Below the pieces are notes generated by a model, which worked only from the letters and a program-made list of their open reading frames with translations, did not search any database and had not been told where the DNA came from. The translations under genes and the position numbers were made by a program. A stretch of DNA of 33,239 bases from Chara braunii (taxonomy: Eukaryota; Streptophyta; Charophyceae; Charales; Characeae), in contig BFEA01000362.1 in NCBI GenBank assembly GCA_003427395.1, forward strand, positions 1,211,299-1,244,537, written 5' to 3'. Positions 9,255 to 21,434 of the stretch are shown here, piece by piece (the first letter of the stretch is position 1; each line of letters opens with the position of its first letter).

Positions 9255-10255
9255 ATGAATGGACAGTAGGCTCATCAAGTCATCGTAGCCTCCCTCAATG
9301 TGCATAGACTAGTAGACAAGAATGGGAAACATGAAAGAGCCCGTCTCAAATCATGGGCTCACTCCGACCGCGTGTCTGTAATGTTGCTTCAATAAACCAA
9401 ACATTCTGCAGATAGTCTGACTTCCATGAGAACGTGGTAGAACGGCCCACAAGCATGGGCACCAGCCCAGGGATCCAAAGGAGGTACCGGAATCTTGATT
9501 CATAAAAAACTGTTACCTTTCATCAGGGAATCCAAGTCCGAGCCCCTTGGCCACTAGGTGTGGTACTCTATACTTCTATAACAGCGTACCTGGATCTTTA
9601 TGTCCGTTTATGCACTGTCACAATATCCACACAAAACACAATTCTTATCTAGCCTTCATGCGGTAATCCCACAAGCAGACTTTCTGATAGTGGGAGGGGA
9701 TTGGAACACAGTCCCCAACCCCGACATCGATTCCACCACCCCCTTTTCCTACCCTAGCAAATATGCAGCCCTGAATGACCTCATGGTCGACATGAGCCTT
9801 TTTTACCCCTACCGACTTCTCCACCCCGATACACGCTGCTACACATGGGAATCCTCCTCCCTATCATCAACCAACACATACACAAAAAGGAGACGGGACA
9901 TTATCTTCACCAACGACGCAGTGTTACAGCGGGTCCACAAAGCACACAATACTAATAACCCCATATCAAACCACAAACCTGTATACCTAGAAATAAACCT
10001 TGGCCTAGAGGCCACGAAAGACAAAGGTTTATTCAGACTTACTAGTACACATGTCTTGGATGACCCAGGAGTGATTGATTTAGTGTGGAAATCATGGGAA
10101 GAATGGTGCAATAATACCTCTCTCTTTCTGAATGAAGGAGAGTGGCTCGACAAAGGCCTCACCCTAATCTCTAACCAACTAAAACTCATATCCAAAGTCA
10201 AAGCAGTTCACAGGAAATATGAAGAAATCAAAATAAAAAGGACAATCGACAACAA
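9255..10255 (+). pseudogene. LINE-A ORF2, N-terminal APE endonuclease domain
   Basis: Begins near the ATG at 9255 (MNGQ, then a TAG at 9267) and reads on in frame through VASLNVHRL, the usual start of APE-type LINE endonucleases. GGDWN (about 9692) and RRRDIIF (metal and phosphate-binding motifs) follow, then SNHKP at 9966-9980. The family motif is S-D-H; here Asp is Asn (AAC), which should abolish nicking. Stops interrupt the first 300 bp (about 9390-9590); the frame is open from 9600. A linker (KLISKVKAVHRKYEEIK) leads to the break at about 10255. The RT is not deleted: the linker resumes at about 20135. Confidence 0.85.
10245..10255 (+). repeat. Probable left TSD of LINE-B (diverged)
   Basis: atcgacaacaa here resembles attagacaataa at 20135-20146, on the other side of the A run that ends LINE-B. 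Both encode (I/L)DN in the LINE-A ORF2 frame, as expected if one target codon block was duplicated at insertion. The match is imperfect, so the call depends on the protein-level continuity around it. Confidence 0.5.
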
Positions 10256-12154
10256 TTGGCGGCCTTCCTATGAAGATGGGATAGTAGTAATACCCATGCC
10301 ATCAGTCGTGTGGCATGGGACTCTGTCGTTCAGCCCAAGGTCGGAGGGGGGTTTGGAATAGTGGACCCTTCCACACAGTTTCAGGCCCTGAGCGTCCACT
10401 GGATTCAACATATTATTTTTGAAATAATCTCCCCCTAGGTTCCCCTGGCGTTGACGCAAATCGCGGCTTTGGCCCCAGAAGCCCCACCAAAAAACTGACC
10501 CTCTGATATGGCTCGAGGACAGATACTGGAGACTCCCTAAGAAATACACGAATGGTGATCCGACAGATGAACATTGGATGCGTCTTCTGCGCACGTGGAG
10601 GAAACTCCCAATCCCCAACCGCCCTGCCCGGACAGATGGGAGGAGATAATCAGGCAACCGTTGTTTGGCAATAGATTAATCACAAACTCCCTCAGCCAGG
10701 TAAGGAACAACTCGGACTCCCCATGGAAAATTTGGGCGAAACATGGGGTGCTGAGGGTGGGGGACCTATGGGATGTGGCAAGCTGAGAATGGAAAATTGC
10801 AGCAAGAATGAAAAGATGTTTGCACTACTGCCACTCACTAGAGTCAACAATGGAAGAACTTATTGAAAGTTTCCCCATCCAATGGTACACTAGGTTTAAG
10901 AAAGGTCCAACGTTGGAAGATGATGATTGCGTGGGGCTACCTGGTGACGAATCACAAATAGGCCGAGTGCACATAGTGGACCAAGCACAAGTCTTGATTG
11001 AATGCTACGTTGTCACAGACACAGGGCGGCTAGAAGGGAGTAAACAACCTTTCATCTGGAAAAGAAAATCAGAAGTCTATCGCATCAGGGTGATCGAAGA
11101 GGGGAATGGTTGGAGAGCGTATCGTCCAATTAACCCGATTGAGAACCTCCCTTTTGATCCCCAAGAATGGCGATGGTCTTGGAAAGACAGGGGAAGGCGG
11201 GGACGGGGGGAGGAAAGAACGGTCTAGTTAGCTGCCCTAAAAACAAAGTCGGTCTACCGAATGCTCAGACCCAAGCGTAGGCTACGAGACGTGGTGGGGG
11301 ACAGATGGCAGTGCCATCTTAATGAAGATAGAAGCACACTCAAACCTATCCAATGTGAGTATCAGAAAAGGCCCGCAAAAATCTCCGCTCTTCAATGGCA
11401 AATTAGTCATCGTTGCCTGCCGACCAATGACTGGCTGATTGATCATACGCATCTCGAACAACAAGGAAGGGCGCTCGCCTGGTGCTGGGGTTGCCGCCAA
11501 AATTTCCCCGGAAAAAAACACCCTCCGACGGTTGAGCACATTTTCCTACAATGCCCTGCAGCCGTCTTGTTATGGCGATGGTGGGATAGGATCTGGCGGC
11601 ACATCGTTCCAGGGTCATTATGGCCTTGGGATTGGAGGGCAATCCTGCTAGGACACTACCCCCAGTTTCGTGACAACACCTTTGTAGCAAATATGTACTC
11701 TCTGGGCAGGCGTACTGTCCTGTGGGCTATATGGTGGCGAAGATGCATTCTGGAATTGGAGGGGGCCAAGGTGGAAGAGGGGGAAGTCGCACAACAGATA
11801 CGGTTGTTTTTCTAGCATAAGATCACGGTACAATGTCAAAGAGTTAAGGAAAACCTGAATCAGGTGCACAGCAGGGTTGACATTAAAAACATTATCTCCC
11901 GGTTTTGTGAAGGCTGGCTGGGGGGGAAGAGGGAGGGTTGGGTCGTGAGTGTGAGTTGGACAGGAGACAGGTTGGACCAGTAGCAGAATGAAGGACATGG
12001 AAAGGGACAGGAGGGCGACTTGGAAAAAGACTATCAGCTTCACTTTAAGGATTGGACAACGGTGGATCCCAGAGAGCAGTTGAGACCTGCTCAAGATTTC
12101 GGTGATCCCTTTCCCCCTCACCCGCTGACCCTGGAGGAATATCTGGGGACCTAG
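10256..12154 (+). pseudogene. LINE-B ORF2 C-terminal part
   Basis: Encodes the region after the RT palm. DPLIWLEDRYW and RQPLFGNR match DPLMWLENRSW and RQPLFGNRW of LINE-C. The Cys/His finger at about 11485-11550 has CWGC and then HIFLQC (C-x2-C ... H-x4-C), the zf-RVT-like finger of plant LINEs, with all four ligands present. The C-terminal tail includes KDYQLHFKDW and DFGDPFPP, matching RDYHLIFNDW and AFPDPFPP of LINE-C, and ends at TAG 12152-12154. In-frame stops lie at 10784 (TGA), 11225 (TAG), 11813 (TAG) and about 11975 (TAG). A frameshift occurs near 10640. Confidence 0.8.
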
Positions 12155-12311
12155 AGACATTTGGAGTTGCTCACCCTAGAGCCGGAATCTCTATCAGTCA
12201 GCGAGGATGACTCTCAAAGTTTCTCAGACATCTCCGAACTTGAGAGCTCTTATCAGATCCAGGTTCTTCTTCCTTTTATTTCAGCTTCTCTCCAGATCTT
12301 CTTCAGATCGC

Positions 12312-12321
12312 CTTTTGACAC
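12312..12321 (+). repeat. Left TSD of LINE-C
   Basis: cttttgacac here is repeated exactly at 19693-19702. Both are followed by TT, so 12 bp match if the first two bases of the T run are counted. It brackets LINE-C and lies in the LINE-B 3'UTR. Confidence 0.85.
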
Positions 12322-12357
12322 TTTTTTTTTTTTTTTTTTTTTTTGGGGGGGGGGGGG
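12322..12357 (-). repeat. LINE-C poly-A tail plus G/C homopolymer
   Basis: T x 23 (12322-12344) followed by G x 13 (12345-12357) on the plus strand. Read on the minus strand this is C13 then A23 at the element's 3' end. Homopolymer lengths in a draft assembly are approximate. Confidence 0.85.
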
Positions 12358-12798
12358 AATCCCTCCGGTGATAGTGGTGTTGTTATAGGCAATCACCACT
12401 ACCACCCGGGGAGAGGCTCCATCTATTGGTGGGGAGCAACACCTGCTGGAAAACGGGTCCGGCGTCCCATGTACAAATCACGTTTGAGGAGCATCAGAAA
12501 GGCTAAATGCTAAACTGTGCCAGCATTGATTACCCTGACAAATAGGGAATTGACTGTGCATGTCCTCTAGCTAAGACCCATGACTCATAGCACTCATGGC
12601 AAACCTTGGCAGGGTGGGGAAGGGGGAACCTCTTCACCTTGAAACTGGCGCCTGATTCCTACTGCCGCAACCTAGTTCCTCCCTTCCCCCAATGGTATGT
12701 GACCTGTGTATAAAGACATATGAGATCGAGGCTGTTCCCGACGATCCTACTGTCCACCCTTTCCTCGGCTCTCCTCTTTCTTTCGCACTCATTTGTTC
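12358..12798 (-). other. LINE-C 3'UTR
   Basis: Non-coding on the minus strand after the ORF2 stop at 12799-12801. The terminal 110 bp (12358-12465) are similar to 19917-20033 in inverted orientation, sharing ggctccatctatt, tggggagca, cacctgctggaaa and gggtcc. Those bases are the 3' end of LINE-B. The shared block marks the type II 3' end, the part that reverse transcriptase must recognise. Confidence 0.7.
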
Positions 12799-15700
12799 CT
12801 ATATGCCGTACCATTGCGCTTCGACTAGACAGTTGGATGGGGGGGGGAAGGGGTCAGGGAATGCTTCAGGGGGTTTGAGGGGGATCTCTGCATCAAGCGT
12901 AGCCCAGTCATTGAAGATTAAATGATAATCTCTCTCTATTATTACCCCCTGTTGACTGTCGTCGTTCCTCTTTATCTCTCCTTTCCATTCCACCTTCCCG
13001 ATCCTCCCTCCCTCGGGGCCTCTTAGCCAGCTTGAACATAACTCTTGTATTTTGTTTTTGATGTCTTTAAGTGTTTGCAGATTCTGGATATGGGCTTTAA
13101 CTGTATCCCATTTGGCTAATATTTCGGTTTGAATCTGCAATATCACGCTTTCTGTGAATTATGGGCCCTCTAGTCTCACCTTTTCCATTTCGTAAGTGCA
13201 ACGACGTCTCCAAAACGCCCAGAGAACCACTCATCTACCCGTTATGAACATATTAGTGGTGAATTTGTCAGGGTGATCCGTCAGCCTCCGAGGCCAGGTT
13301 TCACAGAGCAACGCCCTCGAATCCCAGGGCCAGGGAGAGTTCGTGCCTAAATGGCTCCCAGGGTACTGTAGGAAAATATGCTATATTGTTTCCGGGTGTT
13401 TGCGGGCCGGATAGGCATTCATGCATAGGTTGCACCAGGGAAGGGCCAAGCCTCGCTGCTCCAGCGTTGTTCTGTCAATCAGCCAGTTGTTGGTTGGTAG
13501 GCAACGGTGCTCTATCTGCCATTAAATCAACGCAATCTTGGTCGGTTTCGCTTTGGCCAACCGAAACCATTTTACCGGTCTTATCTCCGCCTGGCTGATG
13601 TTCAGGTGGGATCTCCATCGGTCACTTACCTGATCGGCGAGGTTGGTTATCGGTCGAAGAAGCTTGTATGTCGATTTTACCGTTAACCCGTAAAGTGTTT
13701 TTGTGTTGTTCTTTCCTCTCCGTCGTTGGGATGTCCACGACCATTCCAATGGGTCCAGGGGTAGTTGTTGGATTGGAGTGGTCGGCCTGAACGCTACCCG
13801 TTGTTGGTCCTCTTGGAGGACCCTGATCCGAAAAAGATCTGCTTTTGGGTATACAGACGTTTTATCATCAGTATCGCTATAAAGAATGTTTCCTTTCCGT
13901 ACCAGGAAACGGTTAACCGTTGCCGATCCGTTCGGGTGCAAAGTCGCTACCCTGCCCACGCCCCCTGTAGTATCTGGGCATGTCACCCAGTCGTCCGCCT
14001 GCAAGATGGGCCCCCTGCGTAGAATTCTTAGCCAGTCTATAGGGATCATTTCTGTCAATCTGTCCAATGCTTCTTGGGGGTGGTGGCAATATCGTAGCTT
14101 CTCCCGCAGCTGGTCGGGACCGATCCATTCCTTTCTTTCCGCATCCCATATGTCGTGTATCCTTGTGACCCCTTTCTTCACCCATCCTTGCCATGGCGAA
14201 TCCATGCAATGGAGGGTTTGGCCATTCGTGTCTATTATCCACCTGTTACCAAAAAGGGGTTGGCGAGCCACCTCCTCCCGTCTTTCTGGAGGGGTTTTGT
14301 CCGGGAGGGGGAGGCTTCTCCAGGTAGCGAGGAGGTTGGCCTAGAAGGGGTCCTTTGCCAAGTCTTCGTTGAACAACTGTCTGGGGGTGACGGGGCAGGG
14401 GTCCTGTTGCTGTGGCGTTCTAGGTATGGGCCAGCTTCGGTTTTCAAGCCACATTAACGGGTCCGCGCCATTTTGAGTTTGGGGGGCCAGTCTGGAGATT
14501 TGTTCCAAAGCCAGCGCCTGTCAAGGGAAATCATTGTTGGAAATAAGTCGTTTGATCCATTGGAGTGCCGGTGCCTTGGTCTGTGTGAGCGGGTCGATAA
14601 TCCCTAGGCCCCCCTTTTCTTTGGGCAGGGTAATAGAGTGCCATGCCACCCGGCTAATAACATTTTGCCTGTCGTGGTCCCCCCTCCACAAAAAGGCGGC
14701 AATTTGGCGTTGCAGGGGGCAAAGTTTTTTTTTGTCCAGCGCCCAGATTGCAGATTTATACCACATGGAGGCCAGAACCACATTATTGATTATGAGGGCG
14801 CGGCCTCATAATGAAGTGTGCCTACTTTTCCAGGCCGCCATTTTTGCCAGAGGGGGGGCCGTGATCCATTCGTGGTTGGTGGTCGGTCTGCCCTCGGCAG
14901 TCATAGAGATACCAAGTACTCTTATAGGGGCCTCTTTACGGAGCCATCTGAGTTTTGGTTGTTTTGGGGGCCTCACGCCTTGGTGGTGAATCCACCAGCC
15001 CTGGGTTTTGTTTCCCCAATTTACTTTCATGTCTAACAGGAAACAAAAACGGTCCATCATTCATTGCACTCCCTCCATTGATTCCTTGGATGCATCAACC
15101 ATCAAAGTCAGGTCATCTGCAAACAGTGAGCAGACCGGTATTGCTTCCTTGGGTATTGCCGATACCTGAATTCTCTTTATATCCTTATGGGTCCTCAGGT
15201 TGGCTGCTAGTGTTTCCATGACAATTACGAACAGGTAGGGGGCGATCGGGTCCCCTTGCCTAACAGACCTCTGCAGCTCAATGGGCGGGGCCAGGTTGTT
15301 ATTCACCATGACCCTGGTTGTCGCGTTTGTGTGTAAGATTTGTACCCAGCTTCGGAATTGGGGTCCAAAGTTTAGCTTTTCTAAACATTTATCAAGGAAG
15401 TACCAGTCGACATGGTCATAAGCCTTTTCAAAGTCTATGAAGATTATTGCTGCATTATTTTGAGTTTGCCTGGTTAACTTAATCATTTCGTTGACCAGAA
15501 GGATNTTGTCTTGAATATTTCTGCCCTNGATGAAGCCCGTCTGGTCCGGGTGGATGATGTCGGCCNTTATTGGTTNNAGGCGGTTTGTCAGGGCTTTGGC
15601 GATCAGTTTATANACCACCGTGAGCAGCGTAATCGGTCTATAATTCCTGATGTTGGTCTTGTCACCTTTTTTGTAAAGGAGTGTCAACACGCCTTGCCCC

Positions 15701-17362
15701 ACGACTTCCCCCATCCTACCAGTCGCCCAGACTTCGCGGTAGAAGTCCATGAGGTCTTGTGAGACGGCCGGCCACATGGTGTCCCAGAATTCCTTCGGTA
15801 AGCCGTCGATGCCCGGAGTTTTGTCTTCCTCCATTTGCTTCAGCGCCTTCATTACTTCCTATTTTGCTAGGGGGGTGTCGAGCACTTCTCGTTGCTGGGT
15901 TGTGAGGGATTTGTTTAATGGGGCTAGGAACTCCTCAATTTCCTGTTTCCGCTGATCAGCCGGCTGGTATCCACAGGTGGATGTGAAGAGTTCCTGATAG
16001 AAGTCTCTAGCTATTTTTGTACATGCTGCAGTGGATGTGACCAGGGGACCCTGGTTGATGTGAGGGTCTTCCAGTGCCTCAATTATGATCTCCCAGTGCT
16101 CAGCCTGGCCATTGCGAAGAATCTCGCATCCATCGCGCCTTCCATGTTATATTTGGAAAGTTTGCCCTGGATCCTGGTCCCCTGCCATCTATGTTCCATG
16201 TGAGAGAGCAGTTCCGCTTCCAGTGTATGAATGGCACGGGCAATGTCGATATCAGGGTCATCTGTGTCGTCCTCCTGCTGCTGGAGTTGATGCAGGCAGC
16301 GTTGCGCGACTATTTCCTCTGTCTGGCGTCGTGTGGCAAGTAACTTAGAGAATTCATTGCACTTGCGACCTAGAAAAACCAGGCCGTTGTTGAACCGTGT
16401 TATGTCATCATTTACCAGTTCTTTCTGTTCTTGCCAGTAGGACCATACGTCGTTTAGGTAAGTTTTGAAGTTTTCCATTTTCAGTAGAGACGTGTTGAGT
16501 TTATAGAACCCTCTGCCCTGGTCCGTTTTTTTCCTGAACGAAAAAACTGCGACGCACATTGCGTGGTCCAGGCCCGGGAAGGGGTTGTGGGGAAATATGT
16601 CTGCTGCTTGGAGGGCACCCAGGAGTTCCTCTGAGGCCAAAATCAGGTCTATGCGGGACTTCGAGGTGCCCTCAATGTCGTTTCTTCGCCGGCAGGTGAA
16701 GCGGCGGTCTGTGGGAAAGCATTGTCGGAAAGTGTCGAAGAGATTAAGAGTTTGTGAGAGTTCCATAAGTACTCTTTTGTCGTTTTCCATGTACAACGGG
16801 CAGGGCAAGGGGATTCTCCGTCTGTCTAGCCAACGGTCCGGGGCGGCGTTGAAGTCTCCAGCTAGAATAACGAGAATTCCGACAGGTAACTTAGCCTTGA
16901 GGGATTCGAAGAATGTTTGGCGTGCTGACGATTCGTTGGGAGCATATATGTTCAGGATGCTAAACACTTCCAATTCTAGCATCGCAAGGAGGTATACCCA
17001 CCTGCCTTTGTGCTGGTCCGCCTCCCAGTTAAGCATTTCAATCTTCGAGCTTGGAGGGAGTCAAATGGTCACCCCCCCACTCCCGGGCTTGGGTGCATGG
17101 GCCTTGTAGGCCGGGTGTGGCCATAACTCTTTATGCCTGTGGTTATGCTCTAGGGTGTCCATGAGATGGGTCTCCTGTAAGCACACCACGTCAGGTCAGT
17201 CTCTCCCCCTACCCCTTTCAGTTGGTCCATGATGGCCTGCCTTTTGGGGGGCTTTGCAGTAGCCAGACTATTTACGTTGAGCGACCGCAGGTCCAGGTCC
17301 GCCTGTCGTTTGCAGAGCTTCCAAACCCTGTCCCTTCCGTTTAATGCATCCACCACATTCAT
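12799..17362 (-). pseudogene. LINE-C ORF2: endonuclease, reverse transcriptase, Cys/His finger
   Basis: Starts at ATG 17362 (MNVVDALNGRD), overlapping the end of ORF1. The endonuclease motifs are LRSLNVNSL, AGDFNA, SRIDLI and LDHAM, with catalytic residues present. The RT motifs are PGIDGLPKEF, LLYKKGDKTNIRNYRPI, FIDFEKAYDHVDW (motif A), RQGDPIAPYLF (motif B) and LFADDL (motif C); the core is intact by eye. The finger has CNLC, but the final ligand is Tyr (HIFLQY, about 13355). The frame is shifted near 17100 and between 16083 and 15852. Stops include TGA at 15061, 14806 and 14521, a TAG near 14345, and TAA at 13522. Six ambiguous bases lie in the RT. This is the best-preserved RT core in the window but it is not translatable. 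Confidence 0.88.
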
Positions 17363-19692
17363 TTTTCCTGTTCGTTCTTTCCCTCTTTTTTTCCTCTTGT
17401 TTTTTGTTTTTTTTTAAATAACGGTAGTCACTCCCGTAAGCGCAAGATGTCTCTTTTTGTAGCGTGTCGTTACTGAGCAGTTTGATGAGGAAAGAGGTTA
17501 TCTCCGAGGCGGTCCACGGGTCGCCGACTTTGATTTTCAGTATTTGCAATTCCATTACAGCATTGTGGTCTTACCATATAAGGTCGTATGTTTTAGTGTG
17601 GGCAAAAAACGTCTTTGGAGGCCAGTCTGTGTTGCCCATGGGAGAGGACCTGAGCCGAGGAGGCCCCCGATGGGAGGCGGTCATGGGTCAGTTGGGCTAT
17701 GTCCGTGTTCTGGAGCACCCAGTTTCCAGCCCAGGAGGCAAGTGAAAGAAACAGAGATGAGCACCCTTGTAGAGTAACTTCCCCGTATGCTGCATCCGGT
17801 GGGGTAGACAGTCCCAGCTCGCATTGTCCATCCTTTTGTCTCACTGGGAGGAGAACGATACCTTTATTGGAGGGATGCGAAGTACCCGTCGACAGATCCA
17901 ACAGATGGCGGATCTTTTGTCGTTTACTCACCAAACTGTCTTCTAGAGGCTTCGGGGGAGGGGGAGTAGGGAGAGGGGGGGGCGCCTGTTCCTTCGGTGC
18001 ACCGGGGTTCCAGGAGGGCAGAGTCAGGCACAGACCTTCTGTCGTGCAATCTCCAGGTTGCCTCTCTGTCCCAGCGCCACTCGGGGCTACAGACCCGGTC
18101 TCCTCCCCCTGCTCCTTCTAAGGGTTTTCGCGCTCCTGATTCATACATCCTTTTGAGTTACAGTGCGACTGCGTCGGGTGCGTCCCCGGGGCAGCCTCTG
18201 AGGGGGGATGAGCCCCAGAACTCTCTCCTTTTTCGACCACTCTTTTCTCGGCCGTATGCTTGTCCGGGTGATCCTCCTACCTCTGCTTTGGATCTGTGTC
18301 CTTTTCGTTTCGCTGCAGGGGCAAGGGGTTCTAAGGGACTGACGCATTTAAGTCATCCCCCCCGTGTTTCCGTTGGCCAGTGTTCCGGGTCTGTTCTTGG
18401 GTACCGTTTTGTTGACTAGCCTCTTTTTCTTTTTCTGACATCCGGAGGTGAAAACGGTTCAAGATGATGTGGAGGATTTTACCGCAAATCTCAGGCCAGG
18501 ACTTCCCTGCCGGCAGACCTCGAGTCAGGGCCTCGTGGAGGGTCGGACTGTTCTCGAGAAGGGGGATGAGGTCCCTGTATACTTCGTCCCAAAACTCTTC
18601 GTTTCCTCTCCCATATTTCTGGCGCAGATTCTCCATTAGCCAGTCCGCTACCTCTTGGAGACCGTCCCTATGCGCCGCGGTCTCCTTTCCAGTGGCCGAA
18701 GATGGTTGTTTTACTGCTTGGTCGTCACTAGTCTCCCTCGCCTCCGTCATGTCGACATCAGGAGGGGAGGGTGGGGCCGGGGCTCCCGGGACAATCTCTA
18801 TGTCTATGGGCTCCGGTCTGAAGGCCTCTTCAAGGATGTCTACAGTCTTGCGCTCTCCCGGGCGAACCCCCTTTAGCTTCTGAGTATTCTGTTGTCTCTC
18901 GCCGTTGTCTGGGAGAGCTCGTTTGGGGATATATTCTTTCGCCGTGGGGCCCCAGCCTGCACGGTTCGGTTTTTGTTTTTCTCACAGTTGTAAGTTCTAT
19001 TTTGGCACCTGTGCGGGTTTCTCGCCGAGCGGAAGGGGTGATTTTGACGTTCCTGGGCCCATGGGGCTTGTGGAAGTTGACTCCGGCGGTCGTTTGTTTT
19101 GCTTGTCGGTTGGTGGAGTTCAGTCATCCGGCGGTCTGGTCGACCGAAACGAATCCCCGCGTCTCTCCCACGTCCAGCCTCTGACCTGGCCTTTCTGGTC
19201 GAGGTCCTCCAAGTAGACCCACCTTTCTGGTCGAGGTCCTCCAAGTAGACCCACCCTCCAAGTTGCCTCTGGGCTGCAGGGTACCACCTGTTTGGTCTGC
19301 GGTGGTCTTGTTGCAGCGTGCCTGGTGTAAGCTTTCTCTTGTTAGGATGATGGGGGCAGGCCGTCTTTGTGCATAAGTGGCCGTATGCTCTGCATTTGAA
19401 GCACCAAGGCCTAAACTTATGGGTTGTATGGATTTGGTAGACCTTCCCCCCCATTCTGTAAGGGATGATATCATCAATGGAAAAAGGTTGGTCCCTGGGG
19501 ACGTCCAAGACCATCATCAAGTAATCATCACGTTTTGCTACATATGGGGGGAGTGGGTCTATGAAGTCAACGATGTTAAATTGCTGTCCAAATTCATAGA
19601 CAAAGGCGGTTTGTACCTCGACCGGGATATGCCTGAATTCAACCCAGAAAAAGTCTCGCATAAGCTGGTCTCTCTTCTCCTCTGGGGTCTGT
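17268..19692 (-). pseudogene. LINE-C ORF1, N-terminally truncated
   Basis: Read on the minus strand from the TSD: QTPEEKRDQLMRDFFW, then a zinc knuckle CFKCRAYGH followed by Cys at about 19395-19350. A charged, proline-rich linker follows, then a helical segment (ADWLMENLRQKYG, about 18650). A C-terminal region contains GLSTPP (about 17825) and MELQILKIKVGDPW (17555-17514). The longest open frame nominally starts at 19775, but its first 28 codons lie in LINE-B UTR and are not part of the gene. A 32-bp tandem duplication at 19192-19255 shifts the frame by exactly the amount needed to link the knuckle to the linker. Stops at 18331 and two more near 18290 and 18120 are TAG, and a frameshift lies near 17595. 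Confidence 0.78.
19192..19255 (-). repeat. 32-bp tandem duplication causing a frameshift in ORF1
   Basis: Two copies of a 32-bp unit, each starting tttctggtcgaggtcctcca (19192 and 19224). 32 is not a multiple of three. The frames on each side become continuous if one copy is discounted. Confidence 0.92.
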
Positions 19693-20134
<442 letters not shown>

Positions 20135-21434
20135 ATTAGACAATAAAATAACTGACTGTTTCTTTTATGAAATACTAAACCACCGGAAAAAAAACAGACT
20201 ACTCCAAGAATGGGAAAACATCGAGATTAGGAACTACAACCTTTGGGACAAACATAGACAAACAGACAGAATTCTTCACACGGACAGACTAAACAATAAA
20301 ACAACTATTCCACTCCGCCACTCGCCGTGGCACTTGCTTGCTCACTAATACCCCAATTGTCCCACCCAACTGACCCCAACCAACCCCCTGCGAAGGACCC
20401 AAGCACTTTGTGTAACTACGCACGCATTTTCTGCAAACAACTACCAACATCTGAAAGAAACCCAAACTCCCCAATCATACCTCCACAGCTGGAAAATCAA
20501 TTGTGAGAATCCACCAGACGTATCCTCTCTGATCTGGAGTCCTACGTACTGGAAAACCTAATCACCATGTCGAAACTCACATTTGCAGTCAATAGCATGG
20601 CAAAAGGCAAATGTCCAGGACCAGACGGTTTCCCAGTCGAATTCTATCTGCGTTTTTGGCAACTAATTGCATCTGATCTGTTGAGGGTTTTCAATCAAAT
20701 TCTCTCTGGGCAATCCTTAGGACCTAGAACAGCTGAAGGTATCATCACCCTTCTCTATAAGAAAGGACAAAAAACAGACATCAGGAACTACCGCCCCATA
20801 TCTCTCCTTAACGTCCACAGTAAAATTCTGGCCAAAACACTGGCCCGCAGAATAAATCCGCTACTCAACAAACCGGTACACCCAGATCAATCCGGCTTCA
20901 TCCCTAGTAGGCAGGTACTAGACAACGTAATGACCATATCCCAATCAATTGACTAGATCCAGCATCACAAACTCAACAAAGCAATTATCCTGATAGACTT
21001 CCAAGAAGCTTACGACCGAGTGAACACGGACTTCGTCTAAGCTACTCTTGAGAAAGTCGGTATTGGTAATAAATTCAGGAGTTTCGTCAAAGCACTCTAC
21101 GGCTCCTCAACAGGCAGAGTTATGGTCAACGGTCACCCTTCCCAACCCTTCAAAATCACTAGATCACTTCGTTAGGGCTGTCCACTAGCCCCGTCACTAT
21201 TCGTAATCCAATTGGAAGTACTTCTGAATATGGTTCGACACCATCCGAACTACAATGACCTCCAAATCTCCCCTACCCACTCAATTAAAGTCTCTGCACT
21301 AGCAGACGACTTCTCAGCTATCTCTAAAAACTCACCCACCTCTCTTGCAGCCTGGAGGAATGTCTGAGCACATACGAGCTGGCCTCAGAAATGAGAGTCA
21401 GCTGGCAGAAATCTGTAGCCCTCACTCCTGAGGG

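Larger units (their letters stand above)
4804..10255 (+). mobile_element. LINE-A, 5' part: 5'UTR, ORF1, endonuclease (resumes at about 20135)
   Basis: Plus-strand non-LTR retrotransposon. The left boundary is set where the foldback arm stops after ttcgagagtct (4793-4803). The same word, as tttgagagtct, reappears at 24479-24489 directly before the missing foldback terminus. The element has a 2.4-kb pyrimidine-rich 5'UTR, a decayed ORF1 (7172 onwards), and the N-terminal endonuclease of ORF2. At about 10255 the ORF2 linker changes abruptly to sequence of another LINE type. The linker continues at about 20135, after that insertion. Without insertions the body from ORF1 start to tail is about 6.8 kb, against 7.3 kb in LINE-D. 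Confidence 0.75.
10256..12321 (+). mobile_element. LINE-B, 5'-truncated copy, first part (resumes 19693-20093)
   Basis: From about 10256 the coding sequence switches to the LINE-C type: WRPSYEDG then VVWHG corresponds to WRGDHDRQ and VAWHS of LINE-C, past the RT catalytic core. This is a 5'-truncated insertion carrying only the RT thumb/connection, the C-terminal finger and the 3'UTR. Its 3'UTR is broken at 12321 by LINE-C and continues from 19693 to a long A run. Its 3' end resembles that of LINE-C over about 110 bp, confirming the same type. Confidence 0.75.
12322..19692 (-). mobile_element. LINE-C, 5'-truncated, minus strand, inserted in LINE-B 3'UTR
   Basis: Read on the minus strand: ORF1 lacking its N-terminal domain, complete-length ORF2, a 3'UTR (12345-12798) and a poly-A tail seen as T at 12322-12344. 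The TSD cttttgacac lies at 12312 and 19693. The 5' end falls inside an ORF1 codon stretch (QTPEEKRD), so the element was 5'-truncated at insertion. The body is 7.4 kb. A G run at 12345-12357 lies between tail and 3'UTR. Ambiguous bases at 15505-15613 show unresolved repeat copies in the assembly. Confidence 0.88.

Noticed and set aside
10240-10300. Simple internal deletion of the RT in a single LINE
   Set aside because: The sequence type changes at the junction and the missing linker and RT are found at 20135 after a poly-A run.
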